NCBI GenBank assembly: GCA_964502095.1
Contig: CAZCUF010000003.1
Coordinates: 233,392-297,391, forward strand
From: JACPVF01 sp964502095
GTDB taxonomy: Bacteria > Chloroflexota > Anaerolineae > Anaerolineales > Villigracilaceae
Reading direction: 5' to 3'
DNA length: 64,000 nt
The position numbers and the translations under genes were made by a program. Below the pieces are notes generated by a model. It searched no databases, was not told the DNA's origin, and was given only the letters and a program-made list of their open reading frames with translations. Positions 1-6,908 of the stretch are shown here, one piece after another (positions within the stretch are counted from its first letter, which is position 1; every line of letters starts with the position of its first letter).

Positions 1-2661
1 TTGCGCGAAGGGTTCGTGAACGCGCTCGACGATTTGCGCGCGCAAAGTGAAGAGCGAAGCGAAGATGCCGCCGCGCTGGCGTATGCCCAACGTCTGCTCC
101 ACGCCGACCCACTGCGTGAAGAAACCTATCGGCATGTCATTCGCCTTCACTTGCGAAGCGGCGACCGCGCCGCCGCGCTGCGCGCGTATCACAATTGCGC
201 GACCACGCTCGCGCGCGAACTCGCCGTCGAACCCGCGCCCCTCACGCGCGAACTGTACGAGCAGATCGTTCATCTCCAAGCCGCGCCGATGGTGCCCGCG
301 CCGATGGCGACGCTCGTCGGACGCCAGACAGAATGGGAACAAATTCAAGCGGCATGGCGCGCCGCGCAGAACGATTCGCAAGTCGTCGTGATTCGCGGCG
401 AAGCGGGTATCGGCAAAACGCGGCTGGCTGAAGAATTTATCGCATGGGCGAAGCGGCAAAATATCCATGCGGCGAACGCGCGCTGTTACGCGGCGAAGGG
501 ACGTTTGGCATACGCGCCCCTGGCGGCATGGCTGCGCGAATCGGATTGGCGCGGACTGGCAGACGTGTGGCTCGTTGAACTCGCGCGGCTGATTCCCGAA
601 ATCGCGGCGATTCGTCCCGACTTGCCCGCGCCTGAACCCCTGACCCAAGCGTGGCAGAATCAACGTTTCTTTGAAGCGCTGGCGCATGGCATCGTTGCTG
701 AAGGAGGACCGCGTATTTTGTTGTTGGACGACGCGCAATGGTGCGATGATGAAACGCTTGCATGGCTGAATTGGTTTGGAGGACAAGCCGCGCGCGGGAC
801 ATGGCTCCTGCTCGTTACTTTGCGCGTGGGCGAGGATGTTCCGTCCGCGCTGGAGAATTGGCTGAACGATTTGCGCCGCAATCATCGTCTCGTTGAAATC
901 GAATTGAGCGCATTGACCGAAGCGGAAACGTTGACGCTCGCGGCGCAACTGACGGATAAAGCGCGCGTCTCTCAATTCGCCGACTCGTTGTGGCGCGGCA
1001 GTGAGGGCAACCCGCTCTTTATCGTCGAGATGATGCGAAGCGGCGAGTGGTCGTCTGAAAACGCGCCGCTTCCGCCGCAAGTGCGCGCAATTATTCAGGC
1101 GCGGCTTGGGCAACTTTCGCCATCTGCGCGCGAATTGATTGGGCTGGCGGCAGTGTGCGGGCGCGAATTCAATTTCGCGGCGCTGGAACGTGCGAGCGGG
1201 TACGAACAATCGGAATTTGTGCGCGCGTTGGACGAATTGTGGCAGAAGCGGTTGATCCGCGAGCAGGGCGCGGATGCGTATGATTTTGCGCACGAACGCA
1301 TCCGTGAAACGGCGGACGGTGAGTTGAGCGCGGCGCGGCGGCGCTTGTGGCATCGGCGCATCGCGGAGGCGTTGTGTCAAATCCATTCTGCGAATCTCGA
1401 CAGCGTCGCGGGTCAAATTGCCGCGCATTACGAAGGCGCGGGCGAGACGGAATCCGCGCTGGCGTTTTATTTGCGCGCCGCACAATACGCGCAGGCGATG
1501 TACGCGCATACCGACGCGTTGGCGCTTTTGCAACATGGTTTGGAAGTGACGCGAGACGCGCCCGTGAAAATTACCGCACAGTTTTATGAATTGCGCGGCG
1601 ATGTGCTTTTGCATACCGCGAAGCCGTCGGAGGCGGAGTCGGCGTTCGCCAGCGCGCTCGCGTCACTATCGGCGGATGAACCCCTGACGCAGGCGCGTTT
1701 GATTCGCAAGCAGGGGAACACTCATGCGGGGCAGGACCGCAAGCAGGGTGAACTGCCTTTTTACGAATCGGCAGAGCGCATCCTGCGCGATGCGCGGGCA
1801 GACGCGGACCCCGCATGGTGGCGCGAGTGGCTGGATTTGTGTATTGACCGGATGGGGTTTTTCTATCATTCCGCCCAGCCCGAAGAAATTACGAAAATCG
1901 GCGACGAGGTCCTGCCGCAGATTCAAGCGCGTGGCACGCCGCTTCAGCAAAGCGCGTTTTATGAATGTCTCTACATGCGCGATTTCCGCCGCGACCGTTA
2001 TGCGATTCGCGATGAGACGTTGGAATTTGCGCGCCAGGCAATGCGCGCCGCGGAGAAAACATCCAGCCGCTCGCGGCGACTCAATCCACAATTCGGATTG
2101 GCGTTCGGGTTGCTGTGGCGCGGTGAATTGGAAGAATCCGAACGCGAAATGCAAGCCGCCTTGCATGGCTTTGAGGAAATCGGGGAGACCCATTCGAGGA
2201 TGCTGGCGTTGACCTACCTGACCGTTCTCGCGCGGCGCAAAGGCGAAATCGAACAGGTGGAACAACTCGCGGCGGAATGCCTGACCGTGACGACCGCGCT
2301 CGCCACGCAGACGTATATCGGCGCGGCGCGGGCGAATCAGGCGTGGGTAGCGTGGCGTCGTAACCAGGCGCGGCAAGCCGAAACACACGCGCGCGCGGCG
2401 CTGGCTTTGTTCGCGCCGACGTACCCATTTCAGTGGCTGGCGTTGATGCCTTTGATCGATCTGCTGTATCAAAAAAACAAATTGGATGAGGTAATCGTTT
2501 ACGCGCGCGAATTGCTTGCCCCGATTCAATTGCGTTTGCCAGATGAATTGAACGCGCAGTTCGAACGCGCGATAGTTGATTTTGAGAAAAAGAAAATCAA
2601 CCGCTGTCGCGATGCGCTGGGGCAGGCGTTGAAACTAGCGCGGGAACAGGCGCTCATCTAA
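1..2661 (+). CDS. BTAD/AAA-ATPase transcriptional activator (5' partial)
   Basis: This is a large regulator of the SARP/AfsR-MalT type, probably a cytoplasmic transcription activator. Residues 1-95 are a bacterial transcriptional activation (BTAD) helical domain rich in 'LHADPLREETYR'-like text. A STAND/AAA ATPase follows, with Walker A GEAGIGKT at residues 133-140 and Walker B ILLLDDAQW at about 238-246. The C-terminal half is TPR-like helices. In this family a winged-helix DNA-binding domain precedes BTAD. It is missing here because the reading frame is already open at base 1, so the TTG at position 1 is not the true start. A strong terminator follows directly. The regulated target cannot be told from the sequence. 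Confidence 0.85.
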   Translation: MREGFVNALDDLRAQSEERSEDAAALAYAQRLLHADPLREETYRHVIRLHLRSGDRAAALRAYHNCATTLARELAVEPAPLTRELYEQIVHLQAAPMVPAPMATLVGRQTEWEQIQAAWRAAQNDSQVVVIRGEAGIGKTRLAEEFIAWAKRQNIHAANARCYAAKGRLAYAPLAAWLRESDWRGLADVWLVELARLIPEIAAIRPDLPAPEPLTQAWQNQRFFEALAHGIVAEGGPRILLLDDAQWCDDETLAWLNWFGGQAARGTWLLLVTLRVGEDVPSALENWLNDLRRNHRLVEIELSALTEAETLTLAAQLTDKARVSQFADSLWRGSEGNPLFIVEMMRSGEWSSENAPLPPQVRAIIQARLGQLSPSARELIGLAAVCGREFNFAALERASGYEQSEFVRALDELWQKRLIREQGADAYDFAHERIRETADGELSAARRRLWHRRIAEALCQIHSANLDSVAGQIAAHYEGAGETESALAFYLRAAQYAQAMYAHTDALALLQHGLEVTRDAPVKITAQFYELRGDVLLHTAKPSEAESAFASALASLSADEPLTQARLIRKQGNTHAGQDRKQGELPFYESAERILRDARADADPAWWREWLDLCIDRMGFFYHSAQPEEITKIGDEVLPQIQARGTPLQQSAFYECLYMRDFRRDRYAIRDETLEFARQAMRAAEKTSSRSRRLNPQFGLAFGLLWRGELEESEREMQAALHGFEEIGETHSRMLALTYLTVLARRKGEIEQVEQLAAECLTVTTALATQTYIGAARANQAWVAWRRNQARQAETHARAALALFAPTYPFQWLALMPLIDLLYQKNKLDEVIVYARELLAPIQLRLPDELNAQFERAIVDFEKKKINRCRDALGQALKLAREQALI

Positions 2662-2674
2662 TAGGTTGAAGCAG

Positions 2675-2708
2675 ACTTCCGAAATCTCCATGATTTCGGA
2701 AGTTTTTT
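2675..2708 (+). terminator. Rho-independent terminator after the BTAD regulator
   Basis: A perfect 12-base-pair stem (acttccgaaatc / gatttcggaagt) with a 5-base loop is followed by six T. It lies 13 bases after the regulator stop codon. Confidence 0.9.
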
Positions 2709-2774
2709 GTTGGGCACGAAACGATTTCAAAACGCTGACCATGCTAGTTTAAGCGCAGAAACGAGCGAACTGAA

Positions 2775-3377
2775 ATGACCAATTCCCGCGTCAACCCGCC
2801 CCACACCTTTACCATTCGGCTTTGGAATGAAGAACTGGGCGACGGCAGAACCGAATGGCGCGGCAAAGTTCAGTCGGCGAACAGCCATGAGGCGCGCTAC
2901 TTTCGGAACGAGGAACTGCTGTTCGGCTTTCTACGCGAACAACTCGCAAAACCGATATTTTTCCAGGAGAGAAGCCAAATGTCCGCGCAAGAGAATCTCC
3001 AACTCATCGAGTCTTTTTTTGCGAGCCGCGACGTGGAGGCGTTTTATGCCGAGGACGCGACCTTTCACGACGTGTCGCAGTCCGCGCCGCTGGAGGGACG
3101 TGCCGCGATCGGCGGCTTGATGCGCGCGTTTTATGGCGAATGGTTCACCGAAGCGCGCGCCGAGCCGCGCGGCTTGGTCGCCGCTGAAAACGCGGTCGTC
3201 GCCGAGTTTGTCTTTCACGGCAAAAACACTGGCTCGTTCAACGGCGCGCCGCCCACCGGCAAAACGGTCGCTGTGCCGATGATGGCGGTGTACGAAATCG
3301 CCGATGGAAGAATCCAGCGCGCTCGCCTGTACTATGACGCGACGACGATGGCGCGTCAGTTGGGCTGGGTGAAATGA
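2775..3377 (+). CDS. SnoaL/NTF2-like protein with N-terminal extension
   Basis: The C-terminal 130 residues form a SnoaL/NTF2-like fold: an N-terminal helix, then 'FYAEDATFHDVS', a 'PPTGKTVAVPM' strand and a final 'DGRIQRARLYYD' strand. Members bind small hydrophobic molecules or act as cyclases, and the substrate here is unknown. The first 65 residues are a separate short module (FTIRLWNEELGDGRTEWRG, then ARYF and a final amphipathic helix). An ATG at 2979 (Met69) is in frame and preceded by AGGAGA at a good distance, so translation could also begin there and give a normal 132-residue SnoaL protein. The gene at 3525 is a diverged tandem relative. Confidence 0.75.
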   Translation: MTNSRVNPPHTFTIRLWNEELGDGRTEWRGKVQSANSHEARYFRNEELLFGFLREQLAKPIFFQERSQMSAQENLQLIESFFASRDVEAFYAEDATFHDVSQSAPLEGRAAIGGLMRAFYGEWFTEARAEPRGLVAAENAVVAEFVFHGKNTGSFNGAPPTGKTVAVPMMAVYEIADGRIQRARLYYDATTMARQLGWVK

Positions 3378-3524
3378 AATCCCGATCCTGTCGATTTTTG
3401 TTCGTCGTTTCTTTTTCAACTCTCCCGCGCAAATTTGGAAAGGAGGCAGATTGATCGTTTGACGTTTTACGTATGTCGGACATTCTGCAAGTTATGTAAC
3501 CGTTCTCAAAAAAAGGAGTCCCCC

Positions 3525-3932
3525 ATGTCAATCTCAACCGAAAGCACCCGCGAAACGATGAAGCGTTACTTCGACTCGGCGCACGGCGACACCAGCGCTC
3601 TGGCGGAGGATGTCGTCTTTACCGTCATGGCCACAGGCCAGGAGAACCGCGGGCATGAAGGCGTTCTCGGAATGCTGAACTATTTCTACCATGTTGCCTT
3701 CGATGCGACCGCCGAACCGCGCGTCACGATCTTCGGCGAGAACAACGCGCTGTGGGAAGGCGAGTTCGTGGGCAAGCACATCGGCGAATTCGCCGGCGTC
3801 CCGGCTACGGGTAAAAATGTGCGCGTGCCATTGTCTGTTGTGTACGATCTGAAAAACGGCAAGATCACGTGCGGACGCGTTTACTTCGAAATGCCGGCCC
3901 TGTTCCAGCAACTTGGCGTCCAGCCGGGGTAG
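3525..3932 (+). CDS. SnoaL-like / ester cyclase family protein
   Basis: A 135-residue NTF2-like protein related to the second half of the preceding gene. Shared blocks are the AEPR segment, 'PATGKNVRVPLSVVYDL' and the final 'ITCGRVYFEMPALFQQLG' strand and helix. The start is the ATG at 3525, because AAAGGAG sits 6 bases upstream; the frame is open further upstream but has no family similarity there. Cytoplasmic, with no signal peptide. The ligand is unknown; the family includes polyketide cyclases and stress-related ketosteroid-isomerase-like proteins. Confidence 0.8.
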   Translation: MSISTESTRETMKRYFDSAHGDTSALAEDVVFTVMATGQENRGHEGVLGMLNYFYHVAFDATAEPRVTIFGENNALWEGEFVGKHIGEFAGVPATGKNVRVPLSVVYDLKNGKITCGRVYFEMPALFQQLGVQPG

Positions 3933-3992
3933 GCGGCTTGGAAGGCCGCCCATCGCGATCCCATCTGTTCACCCTGCGAGTCTGATCTGTAG

Positions 3993-4028
3993 CTGGAGAC
4001 GGCGTGTCTGAATGGCGCGCGTCTCCAG
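3993..4028. other. Hairpin in the gap after the SnoaL gene
   Basis: Nine-base-pair inverted repeat ctggagacg / cgtctccag around an 18-base loop. There is no T run, so it is a weak terminator candidate at best. A second short palindrome, ggcggc-ttggaag-gccgcc, sits just after the stop codon near 3932-3950. Confidence 0.4.
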
Positions 4029-4174
4029 GACATTCAAAGCGGCGAGGCGAACTTACTGCCCGCAAAATCGCTGATGGGTTGAAGAAATAGGAAAGGAGGT
4101 GTTCGCGTACCATTATTTTATTCTGCATCCACATGTGTGATGTCTGTTTTATTCAATTACAAAAGGAAAATCGA

Positions 4175-4537
4175 ATGAACAAGAAATTGCAAGTCACCTT
4201 ATACGTAATCACTGTTTACCTCACCATCTTCGGTATTTTGTTCCTGCTCCTGCCAAGCGTCGCAGAGAAGGTTTTGTCCACTAACTTGCCCGATGCCGCT
4301 TTGAATATGCTCTACGGACAGTTGACGCTCACCTTCGCTTACGTGGCATTCCTTGCCGCGCGTGATGGCGATGGCGCGAGCAAGCTGTCGCGTATCATCC
4401 TTGTGCTCACAACGGGACATGTCATTATATTCGGCTATCAACTGATAGCAGGCGTGTTGAACTTCGCTCAGGCGGGTCCTCCGCTGATCATTAACGCGAT
4501 CTTTACGGTGTTGTTGTTCCTGTTTCGCAAAAACTAA
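4175..4537 (+). CDS. Small four-helix membrane protein
   Basis: A 120-residue protein with four predicted membrane helices (about residues 8-28, 42-62, 73-95 and 98-118) and a KK-rich start. The ATG at 4175 follows AAAAGGAAA, whereas the upstream in-frame ATG at 4133 has no ribosome site. The family was not recognised; it resembles small DoxX-like or DUF4345-type membrane proteins in length and topology only. The stop codon is followed by a hairpin terminator. Confidence 0.7.
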   Translation: MNKKLQVTLYVITVYLTIFGILFLLLPSVAEKVLSTNLPDAALNMLYGQLTLTFAYVAFLAARDGDGASKLSRIILVLTTGHVIIFGYQLIAGVLNFAQAGPPLIINAIFTVLLFLFRKN

Positions 4538-4550
4538 CTGTTGATCGAGG

Positions 4551-4581
4551 AACGGGGACTGGGCGATAACAGTCCCCGTTT
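4551..4581 (+). terminator. Hairpin terminator
   Basis: Eleven-base-pair stem aacggggactg / cagtccccgtt with an 8-base loop, followed by only a short T-rich stretch. It lies 13 bases after the small membrane protein gene. Confidence 0.65.
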
Positions 4582-4593
4582 GTAGATCGGGAG

Positions 4594-4961
4594 ATGTCGT
4601 TATGGGAAACGGCAAGTCGCAACGGGCGCCTGTTCGCCATTGCCGCGCGGTTGGGTGGAAGAAAGTTCGGGCGCAGTTCAAATCACATCGAAGGGCAAGC
4701 AGGTTCGGGCGGAGATCGAAGCGGAAATGAATTTGAGTCGGATAAGTTATCGAGTCTTGCAGGTCAATTGCGGAATGGATTGCGCGTTTCAGCCAAGTAG
4801 GAAAGGGTCAGACAATGGAAAAACGGATTAAGAATGAAATAATCTCCCCAATCCCGATTTCGTTGGCGCGCTCGTTTGAGACGTAGAAACTTTGGCTGGA
4901 GGAAATCGGCTTTCGATCGGTCACGCAATTGAGCGAACGTTGGCTGGCGGCGAAGAAATGA
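4594..4961 (+). pseudogene. Decayed gene remnants
   Basis: No intact gene covers 4538-5002. One frame at 4640-4760 reads like the end of a winged-helix regulator (text TSKGKQVRAEIEAEMN). A second frame starts at ATG 4815 and runs to TGA 4961 but is broken by one TAG at 4884; after it comes KLWLEEIGFRSVTQLSERW, which resembles the C-terminus of a methyltransferase-like protein. I read these as leftovers of one or two genes broken by frameshift and nonsense changes. Family assignment is tentative. Confidence 0.35.
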
Positions 4962-5002
4962 AAACAAATTCCCTGGCTTGCTTGTTGGCGTTGGCGATGC
5001 GT

Positions 5003-5530
5003 CTATGCTCGTTTTTCGTTTCTTTGCAAATCAATATATAACGGAGACCTGCGGATCCTCCGGTGTTTTATCAAATACTGGAGGTCGTTGACGCTGTCGT
5101 GGCTGAGTTGGTAGTGATAGTAGTTTACGTATTCAAGAATGGCGAAGAGAAAAATTCCATTTGCTCCGACAGAAACCTGGAAATCAATGAACCCCAGCGC
5201 CTGGCTGGACGCCATTAGAATAAGATAAACGGACAACAAGGCGATATTCGACCATTTGAAAAACAGAAAGGTTGGGCGGAAATAAGAGGGAAGCGCTGGT
5301 TCGCCCTGGCGGATGGTTCGAAGCTTTAAATGCCAGTAAAAAACGCCCTGCGCGAGAATGAAGCAAATGACAAACACGCCGAACGTATAAGGCTGCCAGT
5401 TCTTGATTTTTGACGCCGTTAGAATAATGGATAAGCAAACGGGCAACAGGAAAATGTTTATAAATTCCAGGTTGCGGAGATAGAGCAGGCGGCGAACGAT
5501 ATGTTGACGGTTCATATTCTGGGGGGTCAT
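5003..5530 (-). CDS. Hypothetical membrane protein, four helices
   Basis: A 175-residue protein with hydrophobic segments at about residues 21-41, 49-67, 90-110 and 120-140 and charged, tyrosine-rich ends (EYVNYYHYQLSHDS). No family was recognised. The start at 5530 follows an AAGAAG-like ribosome site; Met6 at 5515 is an alternative. It is transcribed away from the nitrate-reductase operon, with which it shares an intergenic region of about 400 bases. Confidence 0.65.
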   Translation of the reverse strand: MTPQNMNRQHIVRRLLYLRNLEFINIFLLPVCLSIILTASKIKNWQPYTFGVFVICFILAQGVFYWHLKLRTIRQGEPALPSYFRPTFLFFKWSNIALLSVYLILMASSQALGFIDFQVSVGANGIFLFAILEYVNYYHYQLSHDSVNDLQYLIKHRRIRRSPLYIDLQRNEKRA

Positions 5531-5677
5531 TAGACTTCTTGCAAAAGTGCGCTACAGAGCGCACAATACGCCTTTGCGTAAGAGACGTTTTCTAACGTCG
5601 GCTGACTTATGCAGGAGATCAATTATAAACCGGTTCCAATCTGGATAAATGTTATATTTTTAGAGGACATTCATAAC

Positions 5678-5705
5678 TTGAACAAAGGCAAAACTTCGAT
5701 ACAAT
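5678..5705 (+). promoter_or_regulatory. Candidate promoter of the nar operon
   Basis: TTGAAC (5678-5683) and TACAAT (5700-5705) are separated by 16 bases, a fair match to a housekeeping sigma promoter. The implied leader is about 215 bases long and includes the hairpin at 5808-5839. Confidence 0.45.
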
Positions 5706-5807
5706 TGACTCGATGACTATATACGGCCCTCGCTGGTCCTTCTCCGCATCGGTATTTTTTCCAAACATTCGTAAATTCCGCAGGCCCAAAAGAACTAATT
5801 CTTTTTC

Positions 5808-5839
5808 AAAAAAGAATGATATTCCAATCATTCTTTTTT
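5808..5839. terminator. Perfect 13-bp A/T hairpin in the nar leader
   Basis: The arms aaaaaagaatgat and atcattctttttt pair perfectly around a 6-base loop. The T run gives it a terminator-like shape in both directions. Its place between the promoter candidate and the first nar gene makes an attenuator possible, though it may only insulate neighbouring transcripts. Confidence 0.5.
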
Positions 5840-5926
5840 CATTCTAAAGGCGGTATAGGGGAGGATAGAAGTACTGCCTGATTTCAAGTAACCTTGCTGT
5901 ACAACTTGTTCGATTTGTCACACAAT

Positions 5927-6310
5927 ATGTCTGAACCTCGCGTTTTGTTGATTTGCTCCCAACACCTTTTCGGCGAAAGCATGGAGATGATTCTGCGCGC
6001 GGAAAAAGGGATCGAACTCGTTGGGCCATGGAATCTGTCCGAGCGAAATATCTTTCAGCGCCTGCTGGAAGAACAACCGGCGCTGGTGGTCATCGCCGAT
6101 GAAAACCTGCAAAGCGAAGCGGCGGCTGAATTGACGAAATCGGTCGTTGAACAATGCCCCGAGCTTTCAGTAATCCGTACCGGTTTAAGTGAGAATGTCT
6201 TTCGGATCGTTTCAACGCATATTCTGCCCGCCAGCGGAAATGGCCTGCTCGAAACCATCCGCGGTTGCATTCACCCGAGTTGGAAAATGACCGGATTCGA
6301 TAAGTCATAA
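5927..6310 (+). CDS. Degenerate response-regulator receiver protein
   Basis: A 127-residue single-domain protein with the beta-alpha pattern of a CheY-like receiver. The N-terminal strand reads RVLLICSQHLFGESM, so the usual Asp-Asp metal-binding pair is replaced by Cys-Ser-Gln. A possible phospho-Asp remains in LVVIADENL. The C-terminus lacks the usual Lys switch region and has no DNA-binding domain. The start at 5927 gives the conserved N-terminus; the upstream ATG at 5894 would add 11 residues. It is the first gene of the nar operon, 22 bases before the cytochrome gene, so a regulatory or assembly role in nitrate respiration is likely but unproven. Confidence 0.6.
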   Translation: MSEPRVLLICSQHLFGESMEMILRAEKGIELVGPWNLSERNIFQRLLEEQPALVVIADENLQSEAAAELTKSVVEQCPELSVIRTGLSENVFRIVSTHILPASGNGLLETIRGCIHPSWKMTGFDKS

Positions 6311-6332
6311 AAATCAGGAGTTTGCAAAGCCT

Positions 6333-6908
6333 ATGAAAAATCATGGTGACAGATATAAAAAACGGACCAATCTTTGGTGGGCGGCTGTGTTTGTACTCTT
6401 CCTGTTTGGTTGCAGTTCTGCGCCTGTGATACAAACCCAACCGGTTTCAGTGCAGGCGATTGCCAATGGAAGCGTTGCGAACGGCCGCGACTTGTTTATG
6501 GGCAATGTCCATTTTCAAAATGGCGGGCCTCCCTGTATGGGCTGTCATAACGTGGGGAACAATGGCCTTCTCGGCGGTGGCGTGATGGGCCCGGACCTGA
6601 CCGACGTTTCAGGCGCAGTGAATCAAACCGGCCTGATCTCGGTCCTTTCGAATTTCGGCCCGAAAATCTCACCGGTTATGCAACCCATCTACACTCAGCA
6701 TCCCCTCACCGTGAAAGAGCAGGCAGACCTGATTTCCTTTTTGAATGCCTCCGATAAGCAGGTTGAGGTCGATAAGGAATCGATTGTGGTCGTCTTGAGC
6801 CTGGCTGGGTTTGTGGCGGCGGTGATCGTGCTCGGGGTTGTGTATCGCGGCCGTTTGCGCGGCGTCCGCAAGGCGCTGGTCAATAAAGCACAAAAGGAGC
6901 TGCTATGA
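6333..6908 (+). CDS. Membrane-anchored c-type cytochrome
   Basis: A 191-residue exported electron carrier. It has a basic N-terminus, a hydrophobic stretch and a lipobox-like FLFGC (Cys27), then one haem c site CMGCH (Cys68, Cys71, His72) in a class-I cytochrome domain. Met residues in the KISPVMQPIY segment are likely axial ligands. A C-terminal membrane helix (about 148-170) ends in a basic tail. Its TGA overlaps the narG ATG (ATGA), so the two are translationally coupled. It probably exchanges electrons with the NarI haems or the quinol pool on the outer face of the membrane. Confidence 0.9.
   Translation: MKNHGDRYKKRTNLWWAAVFVLFLFGCSSAPVIQTQPVSVQAIANGSVANGRDLFMGNVHFQNGGPPCMGCHNVGNNGLLGGGVMGPDLTDVSGAVNQTGLISVLSNFGPKISPVMQPIYTQHPLTVKEQADLISFLNASDKQVEVDKESIVVVLSLAGFVAAVIVLGVVYRGRLRGVRKALVNKAQKELL

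Larger units (their letters stand above)
5531..5926. other. Divergent intergenic region before the nar operon
   Basis: This gap of about 400 bases separates a minus-strand membrane protein from the nar operon and holds no gene. It contains a sigma-70-like promoter candidate (5678-5705) and a strong AT-rich hairpin (5808-5839). I looked for the FNR/Crp palindrome TTGAT-N4-ATCAA expected for an anaerobic operon and found no convincing copy. Confidence 0.6.

Noticed and set aside
1666..2529. 287-codon minus-strand frame opposite the BTAD regulator
   Set aside because: It is a shadow of the plus-strand gene, whose translation has clear domains; the minus frame has no recognisable family, start site or promoter.
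4884..4886. In-frame TAG read as pyrrolysine
   Set aside because: There is no sign of pyl genes, and the frame is short and flanked by other decayed sequence, so a nonsense mutation is simpler.
5531..5926. FNR/Crp-type operator for the nar operon
   Set aside because: Searched for TTGAT-N4-ATCAA. Only loose partial matches near 5693-5712 were found, too poor to report.
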